DNA from: JAJCZB01 sp964350195
GTDB taxonomy: Bacteria; Babelota; Babeliae; Babelales; Vermiphilaceae
Reading direction: 5' to 3'
DNA: 64,000 bases
Assembly: GCA_964350195.1 (NCBI GenBank)
Contig: CAYGJB010000001.1
Span: 43,219-107,218 of the forward strand
Below the pieces are notes generated by a model, which was not told where the DNA came from, ran no database searches, and saw nothing but the letters and a program-made list of their open reading frames with translations. This document shows, piece after piece, positions 1 through 8,030 of this stretch. The translations under genes and the position numbers were made by a program. Every line of letters starts with the position of its first letter. Within the stretch, counting starts at the first letter, position 1.

Positions 1-2
1 AT

Positions 3-827
3 GCGTACTGGATAAACCCGACATTGTTTGGGATTGAAAATAAATACTTTGTTCATTCATTGGTGAATGACACGGATGGTTTTGTGCAGAGAGCCTATTT
101 TGAACCTGTTGGCACGCAACAATTACAAGCGATTCTTGAAGGGCCAATTATTGAAAAAGCAACGAGCTGGAACCTTTCATTCTATCTTGGGCCAAAAGAG
201 CTGGTTGCAATGAAACCAGTAGATGAGCGTCTTGAAAATACGCTCGACTATTCTGGTATGTGGGCTCCGATCTCTCGTATTTTAATTTTGATTTTAAACT
301 GGCTATATAAGTATGTGAATAACTATGGTTGGGCAATTATCATTCTTACGGCCTTAATACGACTCCTTCTATTACCGTTTTCATTACGAGCAAAAAAGGG
401 AATGAAGGATCGTGCTGAAACGCAAAAAAAGCTTCAGTATATCCAGCAAAAGTATAAAGATGATCCACAAATGCGTGCTCAAGCGCAAGCAGAATTTATG
501 CGTAAAAATGGGTTAGGATTATCTGGATGCTTGCCCCTATTGATTCAACTTCCTATTTTTCTTGGGTTGAGTCGAGTGCTTTCAAGCTCCATTGAACTAT
601 ATCGGGCACCATTTCTATGGATTACTGATTTGTCTACAAGTGATCCCTATTACATTTTACCTGTAGCGGTATCTATCGGAATCTTGTGGCGTGCTCTTAC
701 TACAAAAGACAGCAGCCAACGAGTGCCGATGTTGGTTATGGGATTGGTATTTGGTGCAGTGAGTGCTACGTTGCCTGCGGGCCTTGTACTATACATAGCT
801 ATCGGCTCCCTTTTAAACGTAACATAG
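3..827 (+). CDS. yidC: Membrane protein insertase YidC, C-terminal part
   Basis: Inserts and folds inner-membrane proteins, alone or with SecYEG. The reading frame is open to the first base of the window, so the N-terminus (start codon, first membrane segment, most of the periplasmic domain) lies upstream. Visible are the end of the periplasmic domain, then the conserved Oxa1/YidC core: a membrane helix ending in an arginine-containing stretch (ALIRLLLLPFS), the charged cytoplasmic hairpin (MKDRAETQKKLQYIQQKYKD) and further hydrophobic helices. The C-terminus lacks a long basic tail. recR follows after 10 bases, so the two are probably cotranscribed. The family call is secure; only the 5' limit is unknown. 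Confidence 0.93.
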   Translation, partial: AYWINPTLFGIENKYFVHSLVNDTDGFVQRAYFEPVGTQQLQAILEGPIIEKATSWNLSFYLGPKELVAMKPVDERLENTLDYSGMWAPISRILILILNWLYKYVNNYGWAIIILTALIRLLLLPFSLRAKKGMKDRAETQKKLQYIQQKYKDDPQMRAQAQAEFMRKNGLGLSGCLPLLIQLPIFLGLSRVLSSSIELYRAPFLWITDLSTSDPYYILPVAVSIGILWRALTTKDSSQRVPMLVMGLVFGAVSATLPAGLVLYIAIGSLLNVT

Positions 828-837
828 TGAGGTTGTC

Positions 838-1440
838 ATGATGCATGAGTTGCCTACAATCGCTCAACTGCTTAAGGGATTGCAGCAGGTGCCATATCTT
901 GCGTCAAAAAATTTGTATCGCGTTGCGGAGCATTTTCTCTCGATGGATTCAGAGAAAATGGACCAATTTTGTACGTTGCTTCTGCGTGTGAAAGAAAATG
1001 TAATAACGTGTGATATTTGTTTTACTTGGCGAGAGAAAGAACGAAACTGCATGTTTTGCAGTTCAGAAAAGCGTGATCAGAGCCTTGTATGTATTGTTGA
1101 ATCGTGGCAAGAGCTTTTAGCTATTGAGCAAACAAGAGGGTACGATGGTGTATATCATGTTCTTGGCGGTATAATTTATCCACTTGATGGGATAGGCCCG
1201 GAAGATTTAAACATCGATGCTTTGGTTGATAGAGTTGGAAAAAAGCAGATTAAAGAGCTCGTTTTTGCATTGAGTCAAACTCCGGAAGGGGAGGCTACTT
1301 CTGCTTATATTGCCAATAAGTTAAAAGGTGTCTCAGTACAAATTAGTTGTTTAGCGCGAGGATTGCCTGTTGGTTCTACCTTGGGAACGATGGATAGGCT
1401 GACGGTATTTAAGGCCTTATCAGAAAGAAGACCTTTTTAG
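838..1440 (+). CDS. recR: Recombination mediator protein RecR
   Basis: Works with RecF and RecO in loading RecA at single-strand gaps. The 200-residue length is typical. It has the N-terminal helix-hairpin-helix region, a four-cysteine zinc site (CDIC and CMFC pairs near residues 58-74) and a Toprim domain beginning CIVESWQELLAIE, with the characteristic GGIIYPLDGIGPEDL stretch. Two adjacent ATG codons (838 and 841) follow a GAGG-like ribosome site, so the start is uncertain by one residue. It lies between yidC and pepP in the same direction. Confidence 0.95.
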   Translation: MMHELPTIAQLLKGLQQVPYLASKNLYRVAEHFLSMDSEKMDQFCTLLLRVKENVITCDICFTWREKERNCMFCSSEKRDQSLVCIVESWQELLAIEQTRGYDGVYHVLGGIIYPLDGIGPEDLNIDALVDRVGKKQIKELVFALSQTPEGEATSAYIANKLKGVSVQISCLARGLPVGSTLGTMDRLTVFKALSERRPF

Positions 1441-1480
1441 AAAAAGATCCCATTTGGGTTCTTATAATTGTGGGATTACT

Positions 1481-2833
1481 ATGGAACTAAAAAAAAATTT
1501 TTTGATTCAGAAAAAGCGCCGATCTGAGTTGATTGCTACTATCAAAGAAAAGCATAACGCAGATGAACATAGCTTAGTGATGATGATTGCGGGTTTTGAA
1601 ACTGATCGTGTTGCCTTTTGGCAAGAAAGCTCATTTTTTTATTATACCGGGATCACTGAAGCAGCGGTTGTTTTAGCAATGGATTTTAAAGATAAAACGT
1701 TACTGTATGTTCCTAATTGTGGGGATGTGCGAGAGAAATGGATTTATTCGCCACTTTCTTTAACGCAAAAAAATGCAAAACTGCTTGGTGTTGATGAAGT
1801 CGCGATGCTTGGGGATCAATGTTCAGGGTATCAACTGTTTCCTTTTTTTAAACCACAGAACTATGGGCACATTATTGCACGTTTAAAGCTTATGATTAAA
1901 GAAGGTGGTTCGCTTTTTACGTTGTATCCCGATAATGAACATGAATATGTAGAACAACGATTGGTTATAAATCATCTTTGTGATTTGGTGCCAGATCTTA
2001 AGAAGCACATTGTGGATGTTTCTGGTATTGTTGCCGCAATGCGTCGTCGTAAAGATATGAGCGAGATTGATAATATTCGAAAAGCTGTTGAGATTGCTGA
2101 GCTTGCTCAAGAAGCTGCAGCGCAAGCCATCGAGCCAGGGATGCTTGAATGTGAAGTGCAGGCAAGTCTTGAATATATGATGACTGGATCAGAAAGCAGA
2201 CCTTCATTTCCAAGTATTGTAGCCACTGGAAAGAATGCGACTGTATTGCATTATATGGCAAACAATGCGTCTCTTGAAAAGGGGGACTTGGTGGTGGTCG
2301 ATATTGGTGTGGTATGGAATGGCTATTGCTCTGATTTAACGCGTACCTATCCGGTTTCGGGAAAGTTTACTGCACGTCAAAAAGAGATTTATCAGCTTGT
2401 TCTTGATACGCAAAAATACATTGCTGATATTGCTAAGCCAGGAATGTATTTACGAAATAAAAAATATCCTGAAAAATCACTTCATCATTTAGCCGAAAAT
2501 TACTTAAAAAAGTATGGCTATGGCCAATATTTTATTCATGGCATTGGGCATTTTATGGGTCTCGATGTACATGATGTTGGAGATGTCTCTATGCCACTTG
2601 AACAAAACGATGTATTTACGATTGAGCCGGGTATTTATATTCCAGAAGAGGGCATTGGTATTCGCATTGAAGATGATTTCTGGATGGCCAAAAAGGGTTG
2701 CATCAGCTTGAGTGAAAATTTGCCTAAGGAGATAGAAGAGATTGAAGCAATGGTGCAAGAAAAGCTTTCTGACTTTCAAGAAGATCCTGACTTTAATACA
2801 GAAGAGTATGATTCGGAATCAATCGAGCATTAA
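1481..2833 (+). CDS. pepP: Xaa-Pro aminopeptidase (aminopeptidase P, M24B)
   Basis: Removes N-terminal residues preceding proline. An N-terminal aminopeptidase-P domain with aromatic WQESSFFYYTGITE is followed by a creatinase-fold (pita-bread) metallopeptidase domain. Its metal ligands are visible: the Asp pair in VVVDIGVVWNGYCSDLTRTY, the His in HGIGHFMGLDVHD, and the Glu residues in IEPGIYI and IRIEDD. The frame is open to a TTG at 1454, but ATG 1481 begins the family-like MELKKNF and is preferred (450 aa). The stop overlaps the stop of the convergent antiporter gene in a shared TTAA. The acidic C-terminal tail of about 25 residues is an extension. Confidence 0.92.
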   Translation: MELKKNFLIQKKRRSELIATIKEKHNADEHSLVMMIAGFETDRVAFWQESSFFYYTGITEAAVVLAMDFKDKTLLYVPNCGDVREKWIYSPLSLTQKNAKLLGVDEVAMLGDQCSGYQLFPFFKPQNYGHIIARLKLMIKEGGSLFTLYPDNEHEYVEQRLVINHLCDLVPDLKKHIVDVSGIVAAMRRRKDMSEIDNIRKAVEIAELAQEAAAQAIEPGMLECEVQASLEYMMTGSESRPSFPSIVATGKNATVLHYMANNASLEKGDLVVVDIGVVWNGYCSDLTRTYPVSGKFTARQKEIYQLVLDTQKYIADIAKPGMYLRNKKYPEKSLHHLAENYLKKYGYGQYFIHGIGHFMGLDVHDVGDVSMPLEQNDVFTIEPGIYIPEEGIGIRIEDDFWMAKKGCISLSENLPKEIEEIEAMVQEKLSDFQEDPDFNTEEYDSESIEH

Positions 2834-4389
2834 CTTATTCTTTTATTTAGATAACTCAAAAGTACTATACAAATTATTGCGCTTGTTGCCAGTGAGGCGA
2901 TGAGCGCAATTGTTTGTGGTACATAAAAGCATAAAATTCCTGCAAAAGTAAATCCTACTATACATCCTGCAATTGCAGGAATCGCATAAGGTAGTTGCGT
3001 ATAAGAATGGGTTAGTGGCTTTGTTCCTGTGCATGTTGCTGTCATAGTTGTGGTTTCAGATAATGGCGAAATGTGATCGCCGCATACTGATCCTGAAAGT
3101 ATTGCACCCAGCACCGGAAGTAAAAGCGGCAATGCTATTGGATCGATTGGCATAGGTAACTCTGAGAGTGTAGTAATCATAGGAATTGCAATAGGAATCA
3201 TAAGAGCAAAATTGCCCCACGCTGATCCTGTGGCAATAGTGCATAGCAATGAAACTATGAAGAACATTGTCGGTAACAGCCAAAGGGGAACTGAACCAAT
3301 AAAAAGATATGCAAGATACTGCCCTGTGCCCACTTGGTTGGCAAGCATCGCAGAGAAGGTTGATGCTAAATACACCATAGCGATTGCTTCAATCATTAGA
3401 CTGTATCCCTTATAAACAATTTTTGGGAATTGAGAAAATTGAATTAAGTTTCTCTGATAGCAGCGAGCAAACCCTACAAAAACAGCTAATGTTGCAGAAA
3501 TAAACATAATTAAAAAAGGATGTTCATTATACTTGAGTGCTTCAATGAGTCCATGAGATCCACCAAAAAGCCAAAAACCTCCTGCAAGAGGTAAGCCGAT
3601 TATGATACCAAGAACAAGCACGGCAAGCGGAAATAAAAGATTGCTTGTATATGCAGGGCTGCTCTTATCTATGAAAGGTGTTGATTTTTTTTTAGCTTCT
3701 TCTTCATACGAGTTCATTGGGCCGTAAGAGATGTTTTGGTTGATAATAAACCAAACTGATAAAATGATTAAAAGAGAATAAAAAATAAATGGTATGGTTT
3801 TTAGAAAAATAAAAAAGGGGTCTGCTACGATTCTTATTTTTACATCGTTTGAGGTTGAAACGCCCACTTGATCAAGATAGGCAACAATTGTAGCTACCCA
3901 GCTTGATACGGGAGCTAATATTACAACTGGTCCAGACATTGAATGAATTAGAAATGCAAGTTTTTCCCGCGCAATTTGAAAGCGATCCGTAATAGGACTC
4001 ATAACGTAACCAGTTGTTAGGATACTTAGATAATCATCAATAAATAAAAGAGCTGATACAAACAAGGAAGAGTATTGAGCTTGACGTGCTGTGCGGATTC
4101 GTTGAGTAACGGCTTGAGCAAAGGAGGTAGCTGCACCAGTGATTGCAAAGAGGGACACAAGTGTACCAATAGCGATCAAAAATGCGTAAAGGTAGATATT
4201 GTCGACAGTGGTAATTGTGTTAAAAAGAGCTTGAGCAATTACCTTACTTGCTTTAGCAAGGTGGCCATTAGTGGCAATTAATGCGGCGCTGACTATGCCT
4301 AAAAGGAGTGCTGAATGAATCCTGCGGGTAAGAATAGCTCCTAGAATAACAAATGCAGGGGGAAGTAACGTAAGCCAACTTTGTAGCAT
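2830..4389 (-). CDS. nhaC: Na+/H+ antiporter, NhaC family
   Basis: Predicted inner-membrane sodium/proton exchanger for pH and sodium homeostasis. The protein of 519 residues has about a dozen hydrophobic segments. Family hallmarks include SAWGNFALMIPIAIPM and the GDHISPLSETTTMTATCTG stretch typical of the NhaC-type Na_H_antiporter domain. Start ATG has AAGGA upstream. The substrate could be another organic cation or amino acid, since NhaC-like proteins are diverse. It is divergent from rplM and convergent with pepP, overlapping it by 4 bases. Confidence 0.87.
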   Translation of the reverse strand: MLQSWLTLLPPAFVILGAILTRRIHSALLLGIVSAALIATNGHLAKASKVIAQALFNTITTVDNIYLYAFLIAIGTLVSLFAITGAATSFAQAVTQRIRTARQAQYSSLFVSALLFIDDYLSILTTGYVMSPITDRFQIAREKLAFLIHSMSGPVVILAPVSSWVATIVAYLDQVGVSTSNDVKIRIVADPFFIFLKTIPFIFYSLLIILSVWFIINQNISYGPMNSYEEEAKKKSTPFIDKSSPAYTSNLLFPLAVLVLGIIIGLPLAGGFWLFGGSHGLIEALKYNEHPFLIMFISATLAVFVGFARCYQRNLIQFSQFPKIVYKGYSLMIEAIAMVYLASTFSAMLANQVGTGQYLAYLFIGSVPLWLLPTMFFIVSLLCTIATGSAWGNFALMIPIAIPMITTLSELPMPIDPIALPLLLPVLGAILSGSVCGDHISPLSETTTMTATCTGTKPLTHSYTQLPYAIPAIAGCIVGFTFAGILCFYVPQTIALIASLATSAIICIVLLSYLNKRIS

Positions 4390-4405
4390 GAAAAAGATCC
4401 TTTAT

Positions 4406-4434
4406 TTGACGATAATGCTATTTTTATCTACCTT
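4406..4434 (+). promoter_or_regulatory. Candidate promoter of rplM
   Basis: TTGACG, 17 bases, then TACCTT upstream of rplM. The -35 is good and the -10 poor. The same TTGA-17-TACCTT arrangement occurs before the tRNA-Leu gene at 49602-49630. Weak evidence on its own. Confidence 0.3.
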
Positions 4435-4437
4435 ATA

Positions 4438-4466
4438 AGTATACCACTTAAGCTCGTAGTTCGTAA
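4438..4466 (-). promoter_or_regulatory. Candidate promoter of nhaC
   Basis: Reading the minus strand, a TTACGA -35-like hexamer and a TATACT -10 hexamer are separated by 17 bases in the divergent nhaC/rplM gap. The -10 is good, the -35 weak. Confidence 0.4.
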
Positions 4467-4507
4467 TATATTCCATAAAACATATTAAAAGATTCTAAGG
4501 TCCCACA

Positions 4508-4939
4508 ATGAACATGAATAAGTCATTTGTTCTCAAAAAAGAAGAAAGAAAGCCCCAGTGGCGCCTAATCGATGCAGAAGGCAAAGTGCTCGGTAGATTG
4601 GCTACGCATATTGCAGATGCGCTACGTGGCAAAGATAAGCCGTATTATACAGCACATACAGATTGCGGTGATTACATTGTAGTGATCAATGCTGATAAAA
4701 TTATTCTTACTGGTAATAAGTGGGAAGATAAAGAATATGTTCGCTATTCTGGTTGGTTTGGTGGTAAAAAAGTTGCTACCGCTCGAGAAATGAAAGAAAA
4801 GCATCCAACTGCAATTGTTGAAATGGCAGTTAAGGGCATGCTTCCAAAGAATAAGCTGAACAATGAAATCTACAAAAAGCTTAAAGTGTATGTTGGTACT
4901 GAACATCCACATAAAGCTCAAATAGGTAAAGCTGCTTAA
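4508..4939 (+). CDS. rplM: 50S ribosomal protein L13
   Basis: Early-assembly large-subunit protein. The 143 residues match the family; the core GRLATHIADALRGKDKP and the GMLPKNKLNNEIYKKLKVY region are clear. Start ATG 4508 (next in-frame ATG at 4514) follows AAGG. In most bacteria rpsI (S9) follows directly; here a strong terminator comes next, so L13 is monocistronic. Confidence 0.96.
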   Translation: MNMNKSFVLKKEERKPQWRLIDAEGKVLGRLATHIADALRGKDKPYYTAHTDCGDYIVVINADKIILTGNKWEDKEYVRYSGWFGGKKVATAREMKEKHPTAIVEMAVKGMLPKNKLNNEIYKKLKVYVGTEHPHKAQIGKAA

Positions 4940-4960
4940 AGAGCTTTAAAGAGTTAATAA

Positions 4961-4990
4961 AAAAAGCGCGGTTTAAACACCGCGCTTTTT
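4961..4990. terminator. Bidirectional Rho-independent terminator
   Basis: GCGCGGT pairs with ACCGCGC around a 6-base loop (4973-4978), extended by five A-T pairs that give a U-tract on either strand. It separates rplM (plus) from the orphan gene ending at 5007 (minus), and can serve both. Confidence 0.9.
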
Positions 4991-5006
4991 TTATGCCATA
5001 AAAATC

Positions 5007-5579
5007 TTAATAATTGATCGGCCCAAAGAGCTCAAACTGTATGTCGGCTAAATTTTCTGCGTTTGGCGCTTGTTTAAGATAAAGCTCTGTGAGGGCTTGA
5101 AGTACCCCTTTTCTGGCTATGAACCTTTTGAGGCGAGGAGCTAGATTTTTCATTAGGGGGAGATTTTTGCGATGAGCGGCGAGGATGAGTGCTGCTTCAG
5201 GGCGCGGTAAATTTTGAAATGTATAAAGTGTATATTTTCTTAATATTGGATTTATTCTATAACGAATCCAATATTTTGTTCCTTGGTCTTTAATGGCTCC
5301 CGCAGTAGCACCAGCAGCAGCGCCGACTAGGGTAGGGGCTAGATCGGTGATATTCGTGTTATGCGGGTTTCTGTAAGTGTATCCTAGAGCTCCGCCTCCT
5401 AAGGCACCAGCAGCACCCGCTTGAAAGGCTCTTTTTTTGTAAAAAGGAAGATCTCCGCGAGAACGGTCAAGATCTGAAAAATCCTCTTCTTCAAATGAAA
5501 TGGCCTGCTGTTGGCAATTAATTTGAACTGCTCCGCCAGTGAGTACAAGTAAAAAAAGGGCAATATATTGCTTCTTCAT
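5007..5579 (-). CDS. Secreted glycine-zipper-like orphan protein
   Basis: Not recognised. The 190 residues begin with a clear signal peptide (MKKQYIALFLLVLTGGAVQ, then INC; the cysteine at about residue 22 is a possible lipobox but the motif is not classical). Residues about 53-95 hold small-residue repeats (GAAGALGGGALGY and LVGAAAGATAGAI) like the glycine zippers of membrane-inserting or outer-membrane-associated proteins. The C-terminal half is basic and helical (RLKRFIARKG). It is flanked by a shared terminator and by rseP. Function unknown; export is the only firm prediction. Confidence 0.72.
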   Translation of the reverse strand: MKKQYIALFLLVLTGGAVQINCQQQAISFEEEDFSDLDRSRGDLPFYKKRAFQAGAAGALGGGALGYTYRNPHNTNITDLAPTLVGAAAGATAGAIKDQGTKYWIRYRINPILRKYTLYTFQNLPRPEAALILAAHRKNLPLMKNLAPRLKRFIARKGVLQALTELYLKQAPNAENLADIQFELFGPINY

Positions 5580-5663
5580 AATACACTCCTAAAAAGATAA
5601 TGTTCTTCTATACCTATCTTCAGAGTGTCATAAATGGGCCCGAAAAAGCAATAGATTGCGGTT

Positions 5664-6818
5664 TTAGCGCCCGAAGCCAAGAAACTGCTTGAGGTTTTCT
5701 ACGTATGGGTTGGCAATGCGAGCTATGTCAAATACGCTTAAATAGATTACAAATCCGAGCACTAAGAACCATGAAGCTATATGGATATACTCACGCACCT
5801 TTATAGGCAGTGGGCGTCCTATGATTGCTTCTATGGTGTAAAACAGAAGTTGTCCGCCATCTAAAATTGGCAGGGGAACAAGGTTAATGACTGCAAGGTT
5901 GATGCTGATAATAGCGAGTAGAATGAGGAAAATTTTGAAATTAGCGGTAGCGCCTGCTGTAAGGGCAGAAATAATGACAATCGGACCCCCTACATTTTTC
6001 ATATCAGCTTTTTTGAACATGCCCACTATGCCACTAAAAGTTTGTGCGATCCAGGCATTTGTAAGTTTGATTCCTTGAGAAATGGCTTTAAAGAGTGATT
6101 GAGGAGGTATTGCATCCATTTCAAATTCTGATATGCCTAATGATCCTACTTGAGGAGCTTCATCTCGATGGCCGATAGTGAAGGTTATATTCTTTGATTG
6201 TCCATTCCGTTTGTATTTCACGGTAGCGCTCTTGTCGGCGAGAGGATGAACGGTTTCGATAAGCTTTGGAAAGTTATCTTTCACCTCAACTCCATTAATG
6301 GTCTCAATAGAGTCTCCTTCTAGGAGTCCAGCTTTTTTGGCAGTTCCATTATCTTGGAGCTTGCGGATTGTTGTTTTGGTATGAGTAGGTACGAGAGGGG
6401 TCTGTGGGATGCCGGTCAGGCTTAGGAGTATAAAAGTGGTGTAAGCGAATAGCATATTGCATAAAATTCCCCCTGTCATCACCAGAAATTTTTGGTAGTA
6501 GGGCTTGGTGGCAAAAGAATCATTCTTTGTGCTGTGGGCCTCTTTTTGTTCTCCCTGTCCCATTTCTGCTGCTCCTGCTATCTCTACAAATCCGCCGAGA
6601 GGAATAGCTGATAAGGTGAAATCAGTGCCCCATGCCTTCTTTTTGTAAAGAATTGGGCCAAATCCTATGGAGAAGGTGGGCGTTCCTATGCCAAAAAGCT
6701 TACAAAAGAGAAAGTGGCCTAGTTCGTGAAATCCGATAAGGAAACCGATGCCAAAAAGAGCAATAGCGATAGAAAAAGCTTTGTTGATTAGTAAAAAAAG
6801 GGCATTGAAGATGTCCAT
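5664..6818 (-). CDS. rseP: Site-2 intramembrane zinc protease RseP
   Basis: Intramembrane metalloprotease that cleaves transmembrane substrates such as anti-sigma factors or signal-peptide remnants. HELGH at residues 31-35 is the zinc-binding catalytic motif. A PDZ domain follows (GLLEGDSIETINGVEV), and the second active-site motif NLVPLPILDGGQLL is near the C-terminus. The frame continues upstream to 6866, but ATG 6818 has AAGG nine bases ahead and gives the usual family N-terminus (384 aa). No anti-sigma gene is adjacent, so the substrate is unknown. Confidence 0.93.
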   Translation of the reverse strand: MDIFNALFLLINKAFSIAIALFGIGFLIGFHELGHFLFCKLFGIGTPTFSIGFGPILYKKKAWGTDFTLSAIPLGGFVEIAGAAEMGQGEQKEAHSTKNDSFATKPYYQKFLVMTGGILCNMLFAYTTFILLSLTGIPQTPLVPTHTKTTIRKLQDNGTAKKAGLLEGDSIETINGVEVKDNFPKLIETVHPLADKSATVKYKRNGQSKNITFTIGHRDEAPQVGSLGISEFEMDAIPPQSLFKAISQGIKLTNAWIAQTFSGIVGMFKKADMKNVGGPIVIISALTAGATANFKIFLILLAIISINLAVINLVPLPILDGGQLLFYTIEAIIGRPLPIKVREYIHIASWFLVLGFVIYLSVFDIARIANPYVENLKQFLGFGR

Positions 6819-6987
6819 TCTATTCCTTGTGAGAATTTGGGTTGAGGAGTGTGATAGGATCGGCAATACCGTAGCATGTGATGATAGAAAAGTCTAATAG
6901 CACCTCTCAAGATATCTGTCGGATAGTATTAAAATGAGTTAATGCAGAAGGCTATAACCCTCTTGAAAGCCAGATAAAATGTTTTGC

Positions 6988-7015
6988 TTGAAAAAAACGT
7001 TAAAATCGGTAAAAT
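6988..7015 (+). promoter_or_regulatory. Promoter of the str/S10/spc/alpha block
   Basis: TTGAAA, 16 bases, TAAAAT, about 130 bases before rpsL, in a 281-base region that is otherwise non-coding. The long leader left after this start could hold autoregulatory structure, but I could not identify one. Confidence 0.55.
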
Positions 7016-7147
7016 AGCTAGTAACTATCATTATTCAAATTCATGAAATGATTGTTTTAAAATGGGTAAAAAAGTATGGCCAGTGGCTCATCTTATATAA
7101 CACAGGCCGATAAGTAAATTCTCATTCACATATAGGAATTATACGTT

Positions 7148-7525
7148 ATGCCAACTATCAATCAGCTCTGTCGCTTTGGAAGAAAGCGTGTCAAGGCTAA
7201 ATCTAAAAGTCCTGCGCTCAAGGGAGCTCCTCAGGCGCGCGGTGTGTGTACACGTGTGTTTACAATGACTCCAAGAAAGCCTAACTCTGCATTGCGTAAA
7301 GTTGCGCGTGTGAAGCTTTCAACAGGGATTGTGGTAACTGCATATATTCCCGGCGAAGGTCACAATTTACAAGAACACTCTGTTGTGCTTGTTCGTGGTG
7401 GAAAGGTAAAGGATTTGCCTGGTGTTAAGTATCACATTGTTCGTGGTGCGCTTGATACCGCTGGTGTAGAAAAAAGAAAGCAATCCCGTTCCCTGTATGG
7501 TACAAAGCGTAGCAAAAAAGATTAA
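7148..7525 (+). CDS. rpsL: 30S ribosomal protein S12
   Basis: Decoding-centre protein, 125 residues. The conserved TPRKPNSALRKVARVKL and VLVRGGKVKDLPGVKYH stretches are intact; both lysines linked to streptomycin response in this family are present. First gene of the continuous str-S10-spc-alpha block; rpsG follows after 11 bases. Confidence 0.97.
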   Translation: MPTINQLCRFGRKRVKAKSKSPALKGAPQARGVCTRVFTMTPRKPNSALRKVARVKLSTGIVVTAYIPGEGHNLQEHSVVLVRGGKVKDLPGVKYHIVRGALDTAGVEKRKQSRSLYGTKRSKKD

Positions 7526-7536
7526 AGGTTTAAATT

Positions 7537-8019
7537 ATGCCAAGGCGTAGAAAAGAAGATTATTCCCGTGATATAGGTGTCGATCCTCGGTTTTCATCAC
7601 AACTAATTCAAAAGTTTATTAATGTTGTTATGTGGCGAGGGAAGAAAAACACTGCGCGTAATATTGTTTATGGTGCGATGGATGAAATCATCAAAAAGCA
7701 CAAGGGCGATGAGAAAAAGGCGATTGAGCTGTTCAAAAAAGCATACGATCAAATTGTTCCTGTCGTAGAGGTTCGAGCTCGTCGTGTTGGTGGTAGTGTA
7801 TATCAAATTCCTGTTGAAGTGCCAAGAAAAAGAGCGCAATCGCTTGCGCTTCGTTGGCTTCTAGAGGGGGCTGCGTCACGCGGTGATAAAACAATGTCGT
7901 TACGTCTTGCTCATGAATTGATGGATGCGGCTGAAGGTAGAGGCGGTTCTGTCAAGAAGCGTTCTGATGTTCAGCGTATGGCAGAAGCAAATCGCGCATT
8001 TTCACATTACGCATTCTAA
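7537..8019 (+). CDS. rpsG: 30S ribosomal protein S7
   Basis: Nucleates assembly of the 30S head. 160 residues, with the conserved RRVGGSVYQIPVEVPRKRAQ and ALRWLLEGA motifs. A GG-rich ribosome site lies in the 11-base gap after rpsL. Second gene of the str operon, as in most bacteria. Confidence 0.97.
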   Translation: MPRRRKEDYSRDIGVDPRFSSQLIQKFINVVMWRGKKNTARNIVYGAMDEIIKKHKGDEKKAIELFKKAYDQIVPVVEVRARRVGGSVYQIPVEVPRKRAQSLALRWLLEGAASRGDKTMSLRLAHELMDAAEGRGGSVKKRSDVQRMAEANRAFSHYAF

Positions 8020-8030
8020 GGCTAAAAATT

